The position numbers and the translations under genes are program-made. A stretch of 64,000 bases of DNA, taken from Dyella_A sp049445995 (lineage in GTDB: Bacteria; Pseudomonadota; Gammaproteobacteria; Xanthomonadales; Rhodanobacteraceae). Positions within the stretch are counted from its first letter, which is position 1; every line of letters begins with the position of its first letter. Under the pieces are notes generated by a model. That model was given only the letters and a program-made list of their open reading frames with translations, was not told the DNA's origin and made no database searches. Below, in pieces: positions 21,175 to 29,921 of the stretch. The DNA lies in NCBI RefSeq assembly GCF_049445995.1, contig NZ_JBMSDZ010000009.1, forward strand, positions 82,600 to 146,599. Reading direction: 5' to 3'.

Positions 21175-22245
21175 ATGGCCATGTACACACCGCTGCGCAT
21201 CGACCCGGCCCAGGCGCTGGCCGAGATCAACCGTTTCCAGCACAAGCTGGCGGCCGGCATGCAGAACCTGCCGAAACTCGGCGAGCCGCACTACGCCAAC
21301 ACGCCGCGCGAGCTGGTCTACAGCGAGGACAAGCTCAAGGTGTGGCACTTCACCGGCAGCCGCCCCACCGCGAAGACGCCGGTGCTGATCGTCTACGCCC
21401 TGGTCAACACGGTATGGATGACCGACCTGCAGCCCGACCGCTCGCTGGTGCGCAACCTGCTCGGGCAGGGCGAGGACGTCTACCTGATCGACTGGGGCTA
21501 CCCCGACGGCGCCGATCGCTGGCTCACGCTGGACGATTACCTCAACGGCTACCTCGACCGCTGCGTCGACGTGGTGCGTCATCGCCACGGGCTCGATGCG
21601 CTCAACCTGCTCGGCATCTGCCAGGGCGGTGCATTCTCGCTGTGCTACACGGCGATGCACCCGGACAAGGTGAAGAACCTGATCACCATGGTCACCCCGG
21701 TGGATTTCCACACGCCGGACAACATGCTCTCGCACTGGGTGCAGAACCTCGACGTCGACCGCTTCGTCGACGTGATGGGCAACATCCCCGCGGGGCTGAT
21801 GAACTGGGTCTACCTCACGCTCAAGCCGCTGCGACTGAACCAGCAGAAATACGTGGGCCTGGTCGACATCCTCGACAACCCGGCCGAGCTGGAGAACTTC
21901 CTGCGGATGGAGAAGTGGATCTTCGATTCGCCCGACCAGGCCGGCGAAGCCTTCCGCCAGTTCATCAAGGATTTCTACCAGGGCAACAAGCTGGTCAGGC
22001 GCTCGCTGGAGATCGGTGGGCGTCCGGTCGACCTGGGACTGATCCAGCAGCCGGTGCTCAACATCTACGCCGAACAGGATCACCTGGTGCCGCCCGACGC
22101 TTCGCGCGCGCTGCGCCAGCACATCGGCACGCGCGACTACACCGAGGTGGCATTCAAGGGCGGGCACATCGGCATCTACGTCTCCGGTCGGGCTCAGCGC
22201 GAGGTGCCGCCGGCGATCCACCAGTGGCTGCGTGCGCGCGGCTGA
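21175..22245 (+). CDS. phaC: Class III poly(R)-hydroxyalkanoate synthase subunit PhaC
   Basis: A 356-residue alpha/beta-hydrolase-fold catalytic subunit. The triad falls at C149 (in GICQGG, the lipase-like box), D302 (YAEQDHLVPP) and H331 (FKGGHIG), the same numbering as Allochromatium vinosum PhaC, which supports this start; another ATG lies two codons on. It starts 3 bases after the phaE stop with AAGG upstream, forming a phaEC operon for carbon storage. Confidence 0.96.
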   Translation: MAMYTPLRIDPAQALAEINRFQHKLAAGMQNLPKLGEPHYANTPRELVYSEDKLKVWHFTGSRPTAKTPVLIVYALVNTVWMTDLQPDRSLVRNLLGQGEDVYLIDWGYPDGADRWLTLDDYLNGYLDRCVDVVRHRHGLDALNLLGICQGGAFSLCYTAMHPDKVKNLITMVTPVDFHTPDNMLSHWVQNLDVDRFVDVMGNIPAGLMNWVYLTLKPLRLNQQKYVGLVDILDNPAELENFLRMEKWIFDSPDQAGEAFRQFIKDFYQGNKLVRRSLEIGGRPVDLGLIQQPVLNIYAEQDHLVPPDASRALRQHIGTRDYTEVAFKGGHIGIYVSGRAQREVPPAIHQWLRARG

Positions 22246-22264
22246 TTCCGGAGGATATCGAACC

Positions 22265-22456
22265 ATGACCGAAGGCAAGCGGCTGCAGCGCTCCGGCACC
22301 CACCGCAGCATTGCCGGCGTGTGTGGCGGCATCGCCGACTACTACGGCTGGGATCCCGCCCTGGTGCGCGTGGGATGGATCGTGCTGACCCTGCTGGGAG
22401 GCTCCGGCATACTGCTCTATCTGGTGCTGTGGCTGGTGATGCCGAAGGCCGCCTGA
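22265..22456 (+). CDS. Small PspC-domain membrane protein
   Basis: A 63-residue protein. RSIAGVCGGIADYYGWDPALVRVGWIVLTLLGGSGILLYLVLWLVMP is a complete PspC domain: a short helical segment and one membrane helix. Full PspC proteins of the phage-shock system are about twice as long, so this is a stand-alone mini-PspC, a common form. GGAGGATAT precedes the ATG. It is 19 bases after phaC and probably cotranscribed; whether it serves envelope stress or the PHA pathway cannot be told from sequence. Confidence 0.85.
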   Translation: MTEGKRLQRSGTHRSIAGVCGGIADYYGWDPALVRVGWIVLTLLGGSGILLYLVLWLVMPKAA

Positions 22457-22529
22457 GCCGGGCCGGCCCCTTGCGCAACACCATGCCGCGCGCCGCGCGG
22501 CCAACTTTTCCGACGTACGAAGACTCCCG

Positions 22530-23543
22530 ATGGATTACGACCGTTACGACCGCGTCCGTGCCGTGCAATGGCAGGGCGATCACCTGCGACTGCTCGACCA
22601 GCGCCGGCTCCCGCACGAAGAGCGCTGGATGGATTGCCGGACCGCCGCCGACGTGACCCTGGCCATTCGCGACCTGGTGGTGCGCGGCGCGCCGGCGATC
22701 GGCATTGCCGCCGCCTGGGGCGTGGTGCTTGCCGCGCAGCAGGGTGCGCCGCTGGACACGGCGCTGGCGATGCTGCGCGCGGCGCGACCGACGGCGGTCA
22801 ACCTGATGTGGGCGCTGGACCGCATGAAGCAGCGCATCGCCGCCGGCGCCGATGCTGCCGCACTGGCGGTCGAAGCCCAGGCGATCCAGGACGAAGACCT
22901 CGCCGCCAACCGGCACATGGGCGAGCTGGGCGCGGCGCTGATCGCGCCGGGCTCGGGCGTATTGACCCACTGCAACACCGGCTCGCTGGCCACCGCCGGG
23001 TTCGGCACGGCGCTCGGTGTGATCCGCGCCGGCGTCGCCGGCGGACGCATCGATCACGTCTATGCCGGCGAGACGCGGCCGTGGCAGCAGGGCGCGCGGC
23101 TGACCATGTACGAGCTGGTGCGCGACGGCATCCCGGCCAGACTGATCGCCGACTCGGCCGCGGCCCATCTCATGAAATCCGGCGCCGTGCAGTGGGTGAT
23201 CGTCGGCGCCGATCGCATTGCGGCCAACGGCGACACCGCCAACAAGATCGGCACCTACCAGCTCGCCATCGCCGCGCGCCATCACGGCGTGAAGTTCATG
23301 GTGGTGGCACCGTCCTCGACGGTGGACATGGCCACGCCCGACGGCGAAGCGATCGAGATCGAGCTGCGCGACGCCACCGAGCTGCTCTCCACCGGCGGGC
23401 AGCGCACCGTGGTGGAGGGTGCCGAGGCGTGGAACCCGGTGTTCGACGTCACCCCGGCCGAACTGATCGACGCCATCGTCACCGAGCGCGGCGTGATCGA
23501 GCGGCCCGACGCGGCCGTGATGCAGGCGGTCTTCGGCGGGTGA
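22530..23543 (+). CDS. mtnA: S-methyl-5-thioribose-1-phosphate isomerase
   Basis: A 337-residue enzyme of the methionine salvage pathway that isomerises methylthioribose 1-phosphate to the ribulose form. The catalytic Cys148 (THCNTGSLAT) and Asp228 (IVGADRIAANGDTANKIGTYQLA) are present, as is the substrate-binding VRGAPAIGIAAA. It is related to eIF2B subunits, but the Cys/Asp pair fits the isomerase. Other mtn genes are not in the window. Its stop overlaps the next gene as GTGA. Confidence 0.95.
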   Translation: MDYDRYDRVRAVQWQGDHLRLLDQRRLPHEERWMDCRTAADVTLAIRDLVVRGAPAIGIAAAWGVVLAAQQGAPLDTALAMLRAARPTAVNLMWALDRMKQRIAAGADAAALAVEAQAIQDEDLAANRHMGELGAALIAPGSGVLTHCNTGSLATAGFGTALGVIRAGVAGGRIDHVYAGETRPWQQGARLTMYELVRDGIPARLIADSAAAHLMKSGAVQWVIVGADRIAANGDTANKIGTYQLAIAARHHGVKFMVVAPSSTVDMATPDGEAIEIELRDATELLSTGGQRTVVEGAEAWNPVFDVTPAELIDAIVTERGVIERPDAAVMQAVFGG

Positions 23544-23950
23544 GGTTGCCGCGCGACATCACGCTGTTCGCGATCGGCGGCGTGCTCGGCCTGCTCATCG
23601 ACGCGGCGGTGGTGCAGGCGCTGGTGGGCCTGCAGCACTGGAACGCCTACCTCGCGCGCGTGGTGTCGTTCCTGCTCGCCGCCACGTTCACCTGGTGGTG
23701 GAACCGGCGGCACACCTTCGCGGGCCGTTCCAGCGGGCGTCGTGCGCATGCCGAATGGCTGCACTGGCTGGCGCTGATGAGCGCCGGTGCGGTGGTCAAC
23801 TACGGCGTGTACGTGCTGTGCCTGCAGCTGTTTCCGGTCTGGCATCGGTGGCCGGCACTGGCCGCGGCGGTCGGATCGGCGGTGGCTGCGCTGGTCAATT
23901 TTTCGGCAGCACGCGGGGTGCTTTTCCGTCACCCCAAGACACCGCGCTAA
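23540..23950 (+). CDS. GtrA-family membrane protein
   Basis: A 136-residue protein with four predicted membrane helices in the GtrA/DPMS-type arrangement: ITLFAIGGVLGLLIDAAVVQAL, a helix ending in FTWWWNRRHTFAGR (the conserved NRxxTF motif), and two further helices. GtrA proteins are thought to move lipid-linked sugars across the inner membrane. The GTG overlapping the mtnA stop by 4 bases is the most upstream start consistent with coupling; a TTG two codons later is possible. No glycosyltransferase gene is adjacent. Confidence 0.85.
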   Translation: MRLPRDITLFAIGGVLGLLIDAAVVQALVGLQHWNAYLARVVSFLLAATFTWWWNRRHTFAGRSSGRRAHAEWLHWLALMSAGAVVNYGVYVLCLQLFPVWHRWPALAAAVGSAVAALVNFSAARGVLFRHPKTPR

Positions 23951-23962
23951 GTGATTGATGCA

Positions 23963-24005
23963 AAAGCACTAAATACTGCCGTACAAAGTGCTTTCGTGGT
24001 ACACT
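23963..24005 (+). promoter_or_regulatory. Putative gyrA promoter with operator-like inverted repeat
   Basis: AAAGCACT (23963-23970) and AGTGCTTT (23987-23994) are exact 8-base inverted repeats 16 bases apart, and the -10-like TACACT at 24000-24005 follows directly. There is no good -35 box; the downstream arm covers part of the spacer region. A repressor or activator site is an inference. Confidence 0.5.
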
Positions 24006-24089
24006 GCGCAGCTTGAATTCCGGGTCGCTTGCGCACGCGCCTGAGGCGCTGGCGATGCGGTTTTTTTTCGTTCACTGGGAAGCCGATTG

Positions 24090-26702
24090 ATGGCAGAACT
24101 CGCCAAAGAAGTCATCCGCGTCAATATCGAAGACGAGATGCGCCAGAGTTACCTCGACTACGCCATGAGCGTGATCGTGGGACGCGCCCTCCCGGACGTG
24201 CGCGACGGCCTCAAGCCGGTCCATCGCCGCGTGCTTTTTGCGATGAGTGAGCTGGGCAACGCCTGGAACAAGCCGTACAAGAAGTCGGCCCGCGTGGTCG
24301 GTGACGTCATCGGTAAATACCATCCGCACGGCGATGCCTCGGTCTACGACGCCATCGTGCGCATGGCGCAGCCGTTCTCGCTGCGCTACATGCTGGTCGA
24401 CGGCCAGGGCAACTTCGGTTCGGTCGACGGCGACAACGCGGCGGCGATGCGCTACACCGAGGTGCGCATGTCGCGCCTCACCCACGAGCTGCTGGCGGAC
24501 ATCGACAAGGAAACCGTCGACTTCGGGCCCAACTACGACGAGAGCGAGCACGAGCCGCTGGTGCTTCCCACCCGGGTGCCGGCACTGCTGATCAACGGCT
24601 CGGCCGGCATCGCGGTGGGCATGGCCACCAACATTCCGCCGCACAACCTCACCGAGGTGATCGGCGCGACCATCGCGCTGATCGATGCCCCGTCGCTGGG
24701 CATCGACGAGCTGATGACCTATATCCCGGGGCCGGACTTTCCCACCCACGGCATCATCAACGGCTCGGCCGGCATCGTCGAGGCGTATCGCACCGGCCGC
24801 GGCCGCATCCTGGTGCGTGCGCGCACCGAGATCGAGACCGAGCCGAACGGCCGCGAGACGATCCTCATCCACGAGTTGCCGTACCAGGTGAACAAGGCGC
24901 GGCTGATCGAGAAGATCGCCGAGCTGGTGAAGGAAAAGAAGCTCGAAGGCATCAGCGAGCTGCGCGACGAGTCCGACAAGGACGGCATGCGCGTGGTGAT
25001 CGAGATCCGTCGCGACGCGATGGCCGACGTGGTGCTCAACAACCTGTTCCAGCAGACCCAGCTGCAGGTCACCTTCGGCATCAACATGGTGGCGCTGCTC
25101 GACGGCCAGCCGAAACTGCTCAACCTGAAGGACATCCTCGAGGCCTTCATCCGTCATCGCCGCGAGGTGGTGACCCGCCGCACCATCTTCGATCTGCGCA
25201 AGGCCCGCGCCCGCGCGCACATCCTCGAAGGCCTCACCGTCGCGCTGGCCAACATCGACGAGATGATCGAGCTGATCAAGACCTCGGCCTCGCCGGCCGA
25301 GGCGCGCGAGCGCATGCTGGCGCGCAAGTGGCAGCCGGGCATGGTGGGGGCGCTGCTTTCCGCCGCCGGCGCCGATGCGTCGCGTCCGGAGGACATGGAC
25401 CCGCGCGACGGGCTCAAGGCCGAGGGCTACCAGTTGTCCGACGTGCAGGCGCAGGAAATCCTCGCCATGCGCCTGCACCGCCTCACCGGGCTGGAGCAGG
25501 AGAAGCTGTCCGACGAATACCGCCAGATCCTCGACACCATCCGCGGGCTGATCGAGATCCTGGAAAATCCCGAGGTGCTGCTCAACGTGATCCGCGAGGA
25601 GCTGGAGGCGATCAAGACCGAGTTCGGCGACGCGCGCCGCACCGAGATCCAGGTCTCGCAGGAAGACCTCAACGTACTCGACCTGATCGCGCCGGAAGAC
25701 GTGGTGGTGACGCTGTCGCATACCGGCTACATCAAGCGCCAGCCGGCCAGCACCTACCGGTCGCAGCGCCGCGGCGGCAAGGGCCGTTCGGCCTCCGCGC
25801 TGAAGGACGAGGACGTCGTCGAGCAGCTGTGGGTGGTCAACACGCACGACACGCTGCTGGCGTTCTCCAGCACCGGTCGCGTCTACTGGCTGAAGGTGTA
25901 CCAGATCCCGGAGGCCGGCCCGAACGCGCGCGGCAAGCCGATCGTCAACCTGCTGCCGCTGGCCGAGGGCGAGAAGGTGCAGGCGGTGCTGCCGGTGCGC
26001 GAGTACGCCGAGGACCGCTTCGTGTTCTTCGCCACCCGCAACGGCACGGTGAAGAAGACCCCGTTGCCGGAGTTCGCCTTCCAGCTGCAGAAGGGCAAGC
26101 AGGCGATCAACCTGGCCGACGGCGATGCGCTGGTGAACGTGGCGCTTACCGACGGCAACAGCGACGTGCTGCTGTTCGCCTCCAACGGCAAGGTCAACCG
26201 CTTCGACGAGAACACCGTGCGCTCGATGGGCCGCACCGCCACCGGCGTGCGCGGCATGCGACTGGCGGAGGGCGTCGAGGTGGTGTCGATGATCGTGGCG
26301 GCCGAGGGCGACATCCTCACCGCCACCGCCCGCGGCTACGGCAAGCGCACCGCGCTCGACGAATTCCCGAAGAAGGGCCGTGGCACGCAGGGCGTGATCG
26401 GCATCCAGTGTTCCGGGCGCAACGGTCCGCTGGTCGCCGCGGTGCAGGTCACCGAGGCGCACGAGCTGATGCTGATCTCCAACCAGGGCACCCTGGTGCG
26501 CACCCGCGTCGCCGAAGTCTCGCAGCTCGGCCGCAACACCCAGGGCGTCACCCTGATCAGGCTGCCGGCCGACGAGGTCCTGGTCAGCGTGGTGCGGCTG
26601 GAGGCCGAGGAGGACAACGGCGAAGAGACCGAGGCATTGGTGCCTGAAGGCCAGCCGCCGCAGGCCGATGCCGACACGGCGCCGGCCGGCGACGAGGCCT
26701 GA
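24090..26702 (+). CDS. gyrA: DNA gyrase subunit A
   Basis: An 870-residue type II topoisomerase subunit. Catalytic Tyr122 lies in MRYTEVRMSRL, and the GyrA box in SQRRGGKGRS marks the C-terminal DNA-wrapping domain, which has six blade-like repeats and an acidic tail. In the quinolone-resistance region positions 81-87 read GDASVYD: Ala83 and Ser84, where E. coli has Ser83 and Ala84; Asp87 is kept. The ATG is preceded by CTGGGAAG. A GC hairpin GCGCC/GGCGC (24036-24050) and a run of eight T at about 24061 lie in the leader. Confidence 0.97.
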   Translation: MAELAKEVIRVNIEDEMRQSYLDYAMSVIVGRALPDVRDGLKPVHRRVLFAMSELGNAWNKPYKKSARVVGDVIGKYHPHGDASVYDAIVRMAQPFSLRYMLVDGQGNFGSVDGDNAAAMRYTEVRMSRLTHELLADIDKETVDFGPNYDESEHEPLVLPTRVPALLINGSAGIAVGMATNIPPHNLTEVIGATIALIDAPSLGIDELMTYIPGPDFPTHGIINGSAGIVEAYRTGRGRILVRARTEIETEPNGRETILIHELPYQVNKARLIEKIAELVKEKKLEGISELRDESDKDGMRVVIEIRRDAMADVVLNNLFQQTQLQVTFGINMVALLDGQPKLLNLKDILEAFIRHRREVVTRRTIFDLRKARARAHILEGLTVALANIDEMIELIKTSASPAEARERMLARKWQPGMVGALLSAAGADASRPEDMDPRDGLKAEGYQLSDVQAQEILAMRLHRLTGLEQEKLSDEYRQILDTIRGLIEILENPEVLLNVIREELEAIKTEFGDARRTEIQVSQEDLNVLDLIAPEDVVVTLSHTGYIKRQPASTYRSQRRGGKGRSASALKDEDVVEQLWVVNTHDTLLAFSSTGRVYWLKVYQIPEAGPNARGKPIVNLLPLAEGEKVQAVLPVREYAEDRFVFFATRNGTVKKTPLPEFAFQLQKGKQAINLADGDALVNVALTDGNSDVLLFASNGKVNRFDENTVRSMGRTATGVRGMRLAEGVEVVSMIVAAEGDILTATARGYGKRTALDEFPKKGRGTQGVIGIQCSGRNGPLVAAVQVTEAHELMLISNQGTLVRTRVAEVSQLGRNTQGVTLIRLPADEVLVSVVRLEAEEDNGEETEALVPEGQPPQADADTAPAGDEA

Positions 26703-26726
26703 TCACTCGCCAGTGATGGCACCACG

Positions 26727-26755
26727 AAAAACCCCGGCCTGCGCCGGGGTTTTTT
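26727..26755 (+). terminator. Terminator after gyrA
   Basis: CCCCGGC pairs with GCCGGGG around CTGC, flanked by A5 and T6, so it could act in both directions. Confidence 0.9.
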
Positions 26756-26967
26756 CGTTTCATCGACGAGAGAGCCTCAACCTGACGCCATGCGCGTGAG
26801 CAACAGGCAGCGCACCCGCATCCGGTGCTCCTTGTGGCGCGGATGGCGGGCAGGTTCCCGGGGATCCTGAACCGCGCCGGCCGCGGCTGTCGCCTTGAAT
26901 CGCGGCCGGCCGCACCTACTTGACAGGCAAGCGGCGCGCACGCCGTAACCTTTTCGAGGAGTCAGCC

Positions 26968-27417
26968 ATGAGCAACCGCAACCCGATGCAGTGGAGCGCC
27001 ACCCGCATGTTTCCGGAGGAAGTCCGCCAGGTCTTCGACCGCTTCTTCCAGACCGAGGACGGCGATGCCTCCAACGTGGTGACCAGCCAGTGGGCGCCGC
27101 ACGTGGACATCCGCGAGGACGACCAGCGCTTCGTGATCCTGGCCGACATCCCGGGCGTGGATCCGGCGCAGATCGAAGTGAGCATGGAGAAGGGCATCCT
27201 GACCATCAAGGGCGAGCGCCAGGCACCGAGCGGTGACAACAGCAAGTACACCCGGGTCGAGCGCGCCCACGGCGTGTTCCATCGCCGCTTTACGCTGCCG
27301 GACAGCGCCGATGCCGAGGGCATCACCGCCACCGGCAAGTTCGGCGTGCTGGAAATCGCCATCCCCAAGAAGCCGCTGGCCACGCCGCGCCGCATCACCA
27401 TCAACGCGGCCGAGTAA
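26968..27417 (+). CDS. Small heat shock protein, Hsp20 family
   Basis: A 149-residue ATP-independent holdase chaperone. The alpha-crystallin domain spans about residues 40-140, with VDIREDDQRFVILADIPGVDPAQIEVSMEKGILTIKGERQ and the C-terminal GVLEIAIPKKP. GAGGAG lies before the ATG. TTGACA at 26920-26925 is a good -35 box, but no matching -10 or clear sigma-32 box is seen in the 212-base gap after the gyrA terminator. The cbpA-like gene follows 75 bases downstream, making a chaperone pair. Confidence 0.94.
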   Translation: MSNRNPMQWSATRMFPEEVRQVFDRFFQTEDGDASNVVTSQWAPHVDIREDDQRFVILADIPGVDPAQIEVSMEKGILTIKGERQAPSGDNSKYTRVERAHGVFHRRFTLPDSADAEGITATGKFGVLEIAIPKKPLATPRRITINAAE

Positions 27418-27492
27418 GCTGACCCCGACCGCATCCGCGGCAGGCACATGCCCGCCGCGGAACCTGCATGATCCGTCGCCGGGGAGAGGTGA

Positions 27493-28392
27493 GTGGAGTT
27501 CAAAGACTATTACGACATCCTGGGCGTGAAGCCCGATGCCAGCGAGGCGGAGATCAAGGCCGCCTATCGCAAGCTGGCGCGGCAATACCATCCGGACAAG
27601 AACAAGGAGTCCGGTGCCGAGGACAGGTTCAAGGCCATCAACGAGGCCAACGAGGTGCTGCGCGACAAGGAAAAGCGCCGCGCCTACGATCAGGTGCGCG
27701 CCGGCGGCTACCGCGGCGGTGAGCAGTTCCGCCCGCCGCCGGGCTTCGGCCAGGGCTATGACTTTGGCCACGGCGGCGCCGGTGAGGGCGACTTCAGCGA
27801 CTTCTTCGAGAGCCTGTTCGGTCGCGGCGCGGGCGGCCATCGCGGCCAGCCCCGCGCGCGGCGCGGTCGCGACGTGCAGGCGCAGGTGCAGATCGATCTG
27901 CAGACCGCGTTCGACGGCGGCCGCACCCGTGTGGCGCTGCACGACGGCCACGGCAACGAGCGCGTGCTGGAAGTGAAGATCCCGGCCGGCATCCAGCCGG
28001 GGCAGGTGATCCGGCTGTCCGGCCAGGGCCATGCCGGCGCGGCAGGCGGCCCCAACGGCGACCTGCTGCTGGAAGTGGCGATCCGCGATGACGCCCGCTT
28101 CAAGCTGGACGGGCGCAACGTGCTGCACGTGCTGCCGATCGCCCCCTGGGAGGCGGCGCTGGGCGCCACGGTGCCGGTGCCGACGCTGGCCGGCACGGTG
28201 GATCTGCGCATTCCGGCCGGTTCGCAGTCGGGCAAGAAGCTGCGGCTGAAGGGCCGCGGCATGCCCGGTTCGCCGCCCGGCGACCAGCTGGTGGAGCTGT
28301 CTATCCGCACGCCACCGGCCGACGACGACAAGCAGCGCAAGGCCTACGAGTCGCTGCACAGGCACTTTGCGGACTACGACCCGCGCGGCTGA
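27493..28392 (+). CDS. cbpA: DnaJ-family co-chaperone, CbpA type
   Basis: A 299-residue type II Hsp40. The J-domain (1-70, EFKDYYDILGVKPDASEAEIKAAYRKLARQYHPDKNKE) contains the HPD motif that stimulates DnaK ATPase. A Gly/Phe-rich linker follows, then the DnaJ C-terminal substrate-binding domains, with no zinc finger, which separates it from DnaJ. The start is GTG after GGGGAGAGG, and the N-terminus resembles E. coli CbpA (MELKDYY). No cbpM gene is adjacent. Confidence 0.93.
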   Translation: MEFKDYYDILGVKPDASEAEIKAAYRKLARQYHPDKNKESGAEDRFKAINEANEVLRDKEKRRAYDQVRAGGYRGGEQFRPPPGFGQGYDFGHGGAGEGDFSDFFESLFGRGAGGHRGQPRARRGRDVQAQVQIDLQTAFDGGRTRVALHDGHGNERVLEVKIPAGIQPGQVIRLSGQGHAGAAGGPNGDLLLEVAIRDDARFKLDGRNVLHVLPIAPWEAALGATVPVPTLAGTVDLRIPAGSQSGKKLRLKGRGMPGSPPGDQLVELSIRTPPADDDKQRKAYESLHRHFADYDPRG

Positions 28393-28420
28393 AACGTGGC
28401 CGGTCCGCAGGCATCCAACG

Positions 28421-28446
28421 AACACGGCGCCCGCGGGCGCCGTGTT
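28421..28446. terminator. Palindromic bidirectional terminator
   Basis: A perfect 26-base palindrome, left half AACACGGCGCCCG, lies between the converging cbpA and pilH-like genes. Flanking A/T is short (AAC and GTTTGG), so efficiency is uncertain, but its place suits termination from both sides. Confidence 0.75.
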
Positions 28447-28471
28447 TGGTGTCCGGCGATGGCCGCGCCGG

Positions 28472-28837
28472 TCAGGCGGGCAGCAGCTCGGCCAGCGTGG
28501 CGACCAGCTCGTCCTCCTTGATCGGCTTGGTGACGTAGGCCTTGGCGCCCTGGCGCATGCCCCAGACCTTGTCGGTCTCCTGGTCCTTGGTGGTCACCAG
28601 CACCACCGGGATGTGCGCGGTGGTGGGGTCCTTGCTGATCGTGCGGGTGGCCTGGAAACCGTTGAGGTTGGGCATCACCACGTCCATCAGGATCAGGTCC
28701 GGCAGCTCGCGCTTGGCCGCCTCGACGCCGGCGGCGCCGTCCTCGGCGGTCAGCGCCTCGTGGCCGAGCTTCTCCACGACACGTTTGAGACCGAGCAACT
28801 GCGACGGGGAATCGTCGACGATGAGGATACGGGCCAT
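28472..28837 (-). CDS. pilH: CheY-like response regulator, PilH type
   Basis: A 121-residue single receiver domain with no output domain. The acidic pair D8/D9, phospho-acceptor D52 (LILMDVVMPNLNGFQATR), T82/T83 region and K104 (YVTKPI) are all present. The stretch IPVVLVTTKDQETDKVWGMRQGA is characteristic of PilH, the twitching-motility regulator that acts with PilG and the Pil-Chp kinase. No pil or chp genes are in the window, so this copy is isolated and could be a paralogue. Confidence 0.82.
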   Translation of the reverse strand: MARILIVDDSPSQLLGLKRVVEKLGHEALTAEDGAAGVEAAKRELPDLILMDVVMPNLNGFQATRTISKDPTTAHIPVVLVTTKDQETDKVWGMRQGAKAYVTKPIKEDELVATLAELLPA

Positions 28838-28908
28838 AAGGTGGGGATCCCTTGTGCGAAAGTGAATGAATTCTAAGCTGCGCCCGACCGGCTTCCAAGT
28901 CGCCGCGA

Positions 28909-29904
28909 TCAGGTGCCGGCGTGGCGCACCACGGTACGGCCGAACGACTGGCCGGCCAGCATGGCGGGAAACACGGCCGGCAGTTCGTCGAGGGTGACTT
29001 CGCGGGTGGCGATGCGATCGAGGTGACGCGGTTTCCAGTCGCTCGCCAGATGCTGCCACACCCGGTCGCGCTGGTCGCGTGCAGTGCCGGCGCTGGCCAC
29101 GCCCAGCAGGTTCACGCCGCGGATGATGAAGGGCATCACGGTGCTGTCGAACGCGATGCCGCCGGCGTTGCCGCAGATCGCCACGTTGCCGTACGGCGCG
29201 ATCAGCGGCAGCAGGCCGGCCAGCATCGTGCCGCCGACGTTGTCCAGCGCACCGCCGAAGCGCGCCGAGTCCATCGGCTTGCCGCTGAAGGCGAGCTGGT
29301 GGCGGTCGATGCACTGCGCCGCGCCCAGTTCGGCGAGAAAGCCGAAGTGATCGGCCTTGCCGCTGATCGCGTGCACCTCGTAGCCGGCACGTGCGTACAT
29401 GTCGACCGCCAGCATGCCCACGCCGCCGGTGGCGCCGGTGACGGCGATCGGCCCGAGCGACGGCGTCTGGCGGTTGTCCTGCATCTGCGCCAGCGCCAGC
29501 GCGGCGGTGAAGCCGGCGGTGCCCAGGATCATGCTCTCGCGCAGGCCCAGGCCGGCGGGCAGGGGAATGGTCCAGCGCGCGTCCAGGCGTACGTACTCGC
29601 CGTAGCCGCCGTCGCGCGTCTCGGACAGGCCGGCGCCGGTACACAGCACCGCATCGCCTTCCTTGAACGCCGGATCGGTCGACGCCACCACGTGGCCGGC
29701 CACGTCAATGCCGCCGTTGAGCGGGAACTGACGCAGGATCCGGCCCTTGCCGGTGCCGGCCAGCGCGTCCTTGAAGTTCACCGAAGAGTAGGCAGCCTTG
29801 ACCAGCACTTCGCCCGGCCAGAGCGCATCGGTATCCATGGTTTCCAGGCCGGCATGGAAGCCGGCATCGTCCTGGTGAATGCGAAAGGCACGGAACGAAG
29901 TCAT
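28909..29904 (-). CDS. acuI: Zinc-free MDR oxidoreductase, acrylyl-CoA reductase (AcuI/YhdH) type
   Basis: A 331-residue medium-chain reductase. The N-terminal GroES-like half has SSVNFKDALAGTGKGRILRQFPLNGGIDVAGHV, and the Rossmann half has VTGATGGVGMLAVDMYARAGYEV, which binds NADPH. These match the YhdH/AcuI branch, which reduces acryloyl-CoA to propionyl-CoA and detoxifies related enones. No structural or catalytic zinc ligands are seen. AGGAG lies 8 bases before the ATG giving MTSFRAFRI; an upstream in-frame ATG is rejected for that reason. Confidence 0.9.
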   Translation of the reverse strand: MTSFRAFRIHQDDAGFHAGLETMDTDALWPGEVLVKAAYSSVNFKDALAGTGKGRILRQFPLNGGIDVAGHVVASTDPAFKEGDAVLCTGAGLSETRDGGYGEYVRLDARWTIPLPAGLGLRESMILGTAGFTAALALAQMQDNRQTPSLGPIAVTGATGGVGMLAVDMYARAGYEVHAISGKADHFGFLAELGAAQCIDRHQLAFSGKPMDSARFGGALDNVGGTMLAGLLPLIAPYGNVAICGNAGGIAFDSTVMPFIIRGVNLLGVASAGTARDQRDRVWQHLASDWKPRHLDRIATREVTLDELPAVFPAMLAGQSFGRTVVRHAGT

Positions 29905-29921
29905 GCGAAATGCTCCTGGCA

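Noticed and set aside
19783..22456. phaE-phaC-PspC as a new three-gene system
   Set aside because: phaE and phaC are a known class III synthase; the small PspC protein is common and its link to PHA is only proximity.
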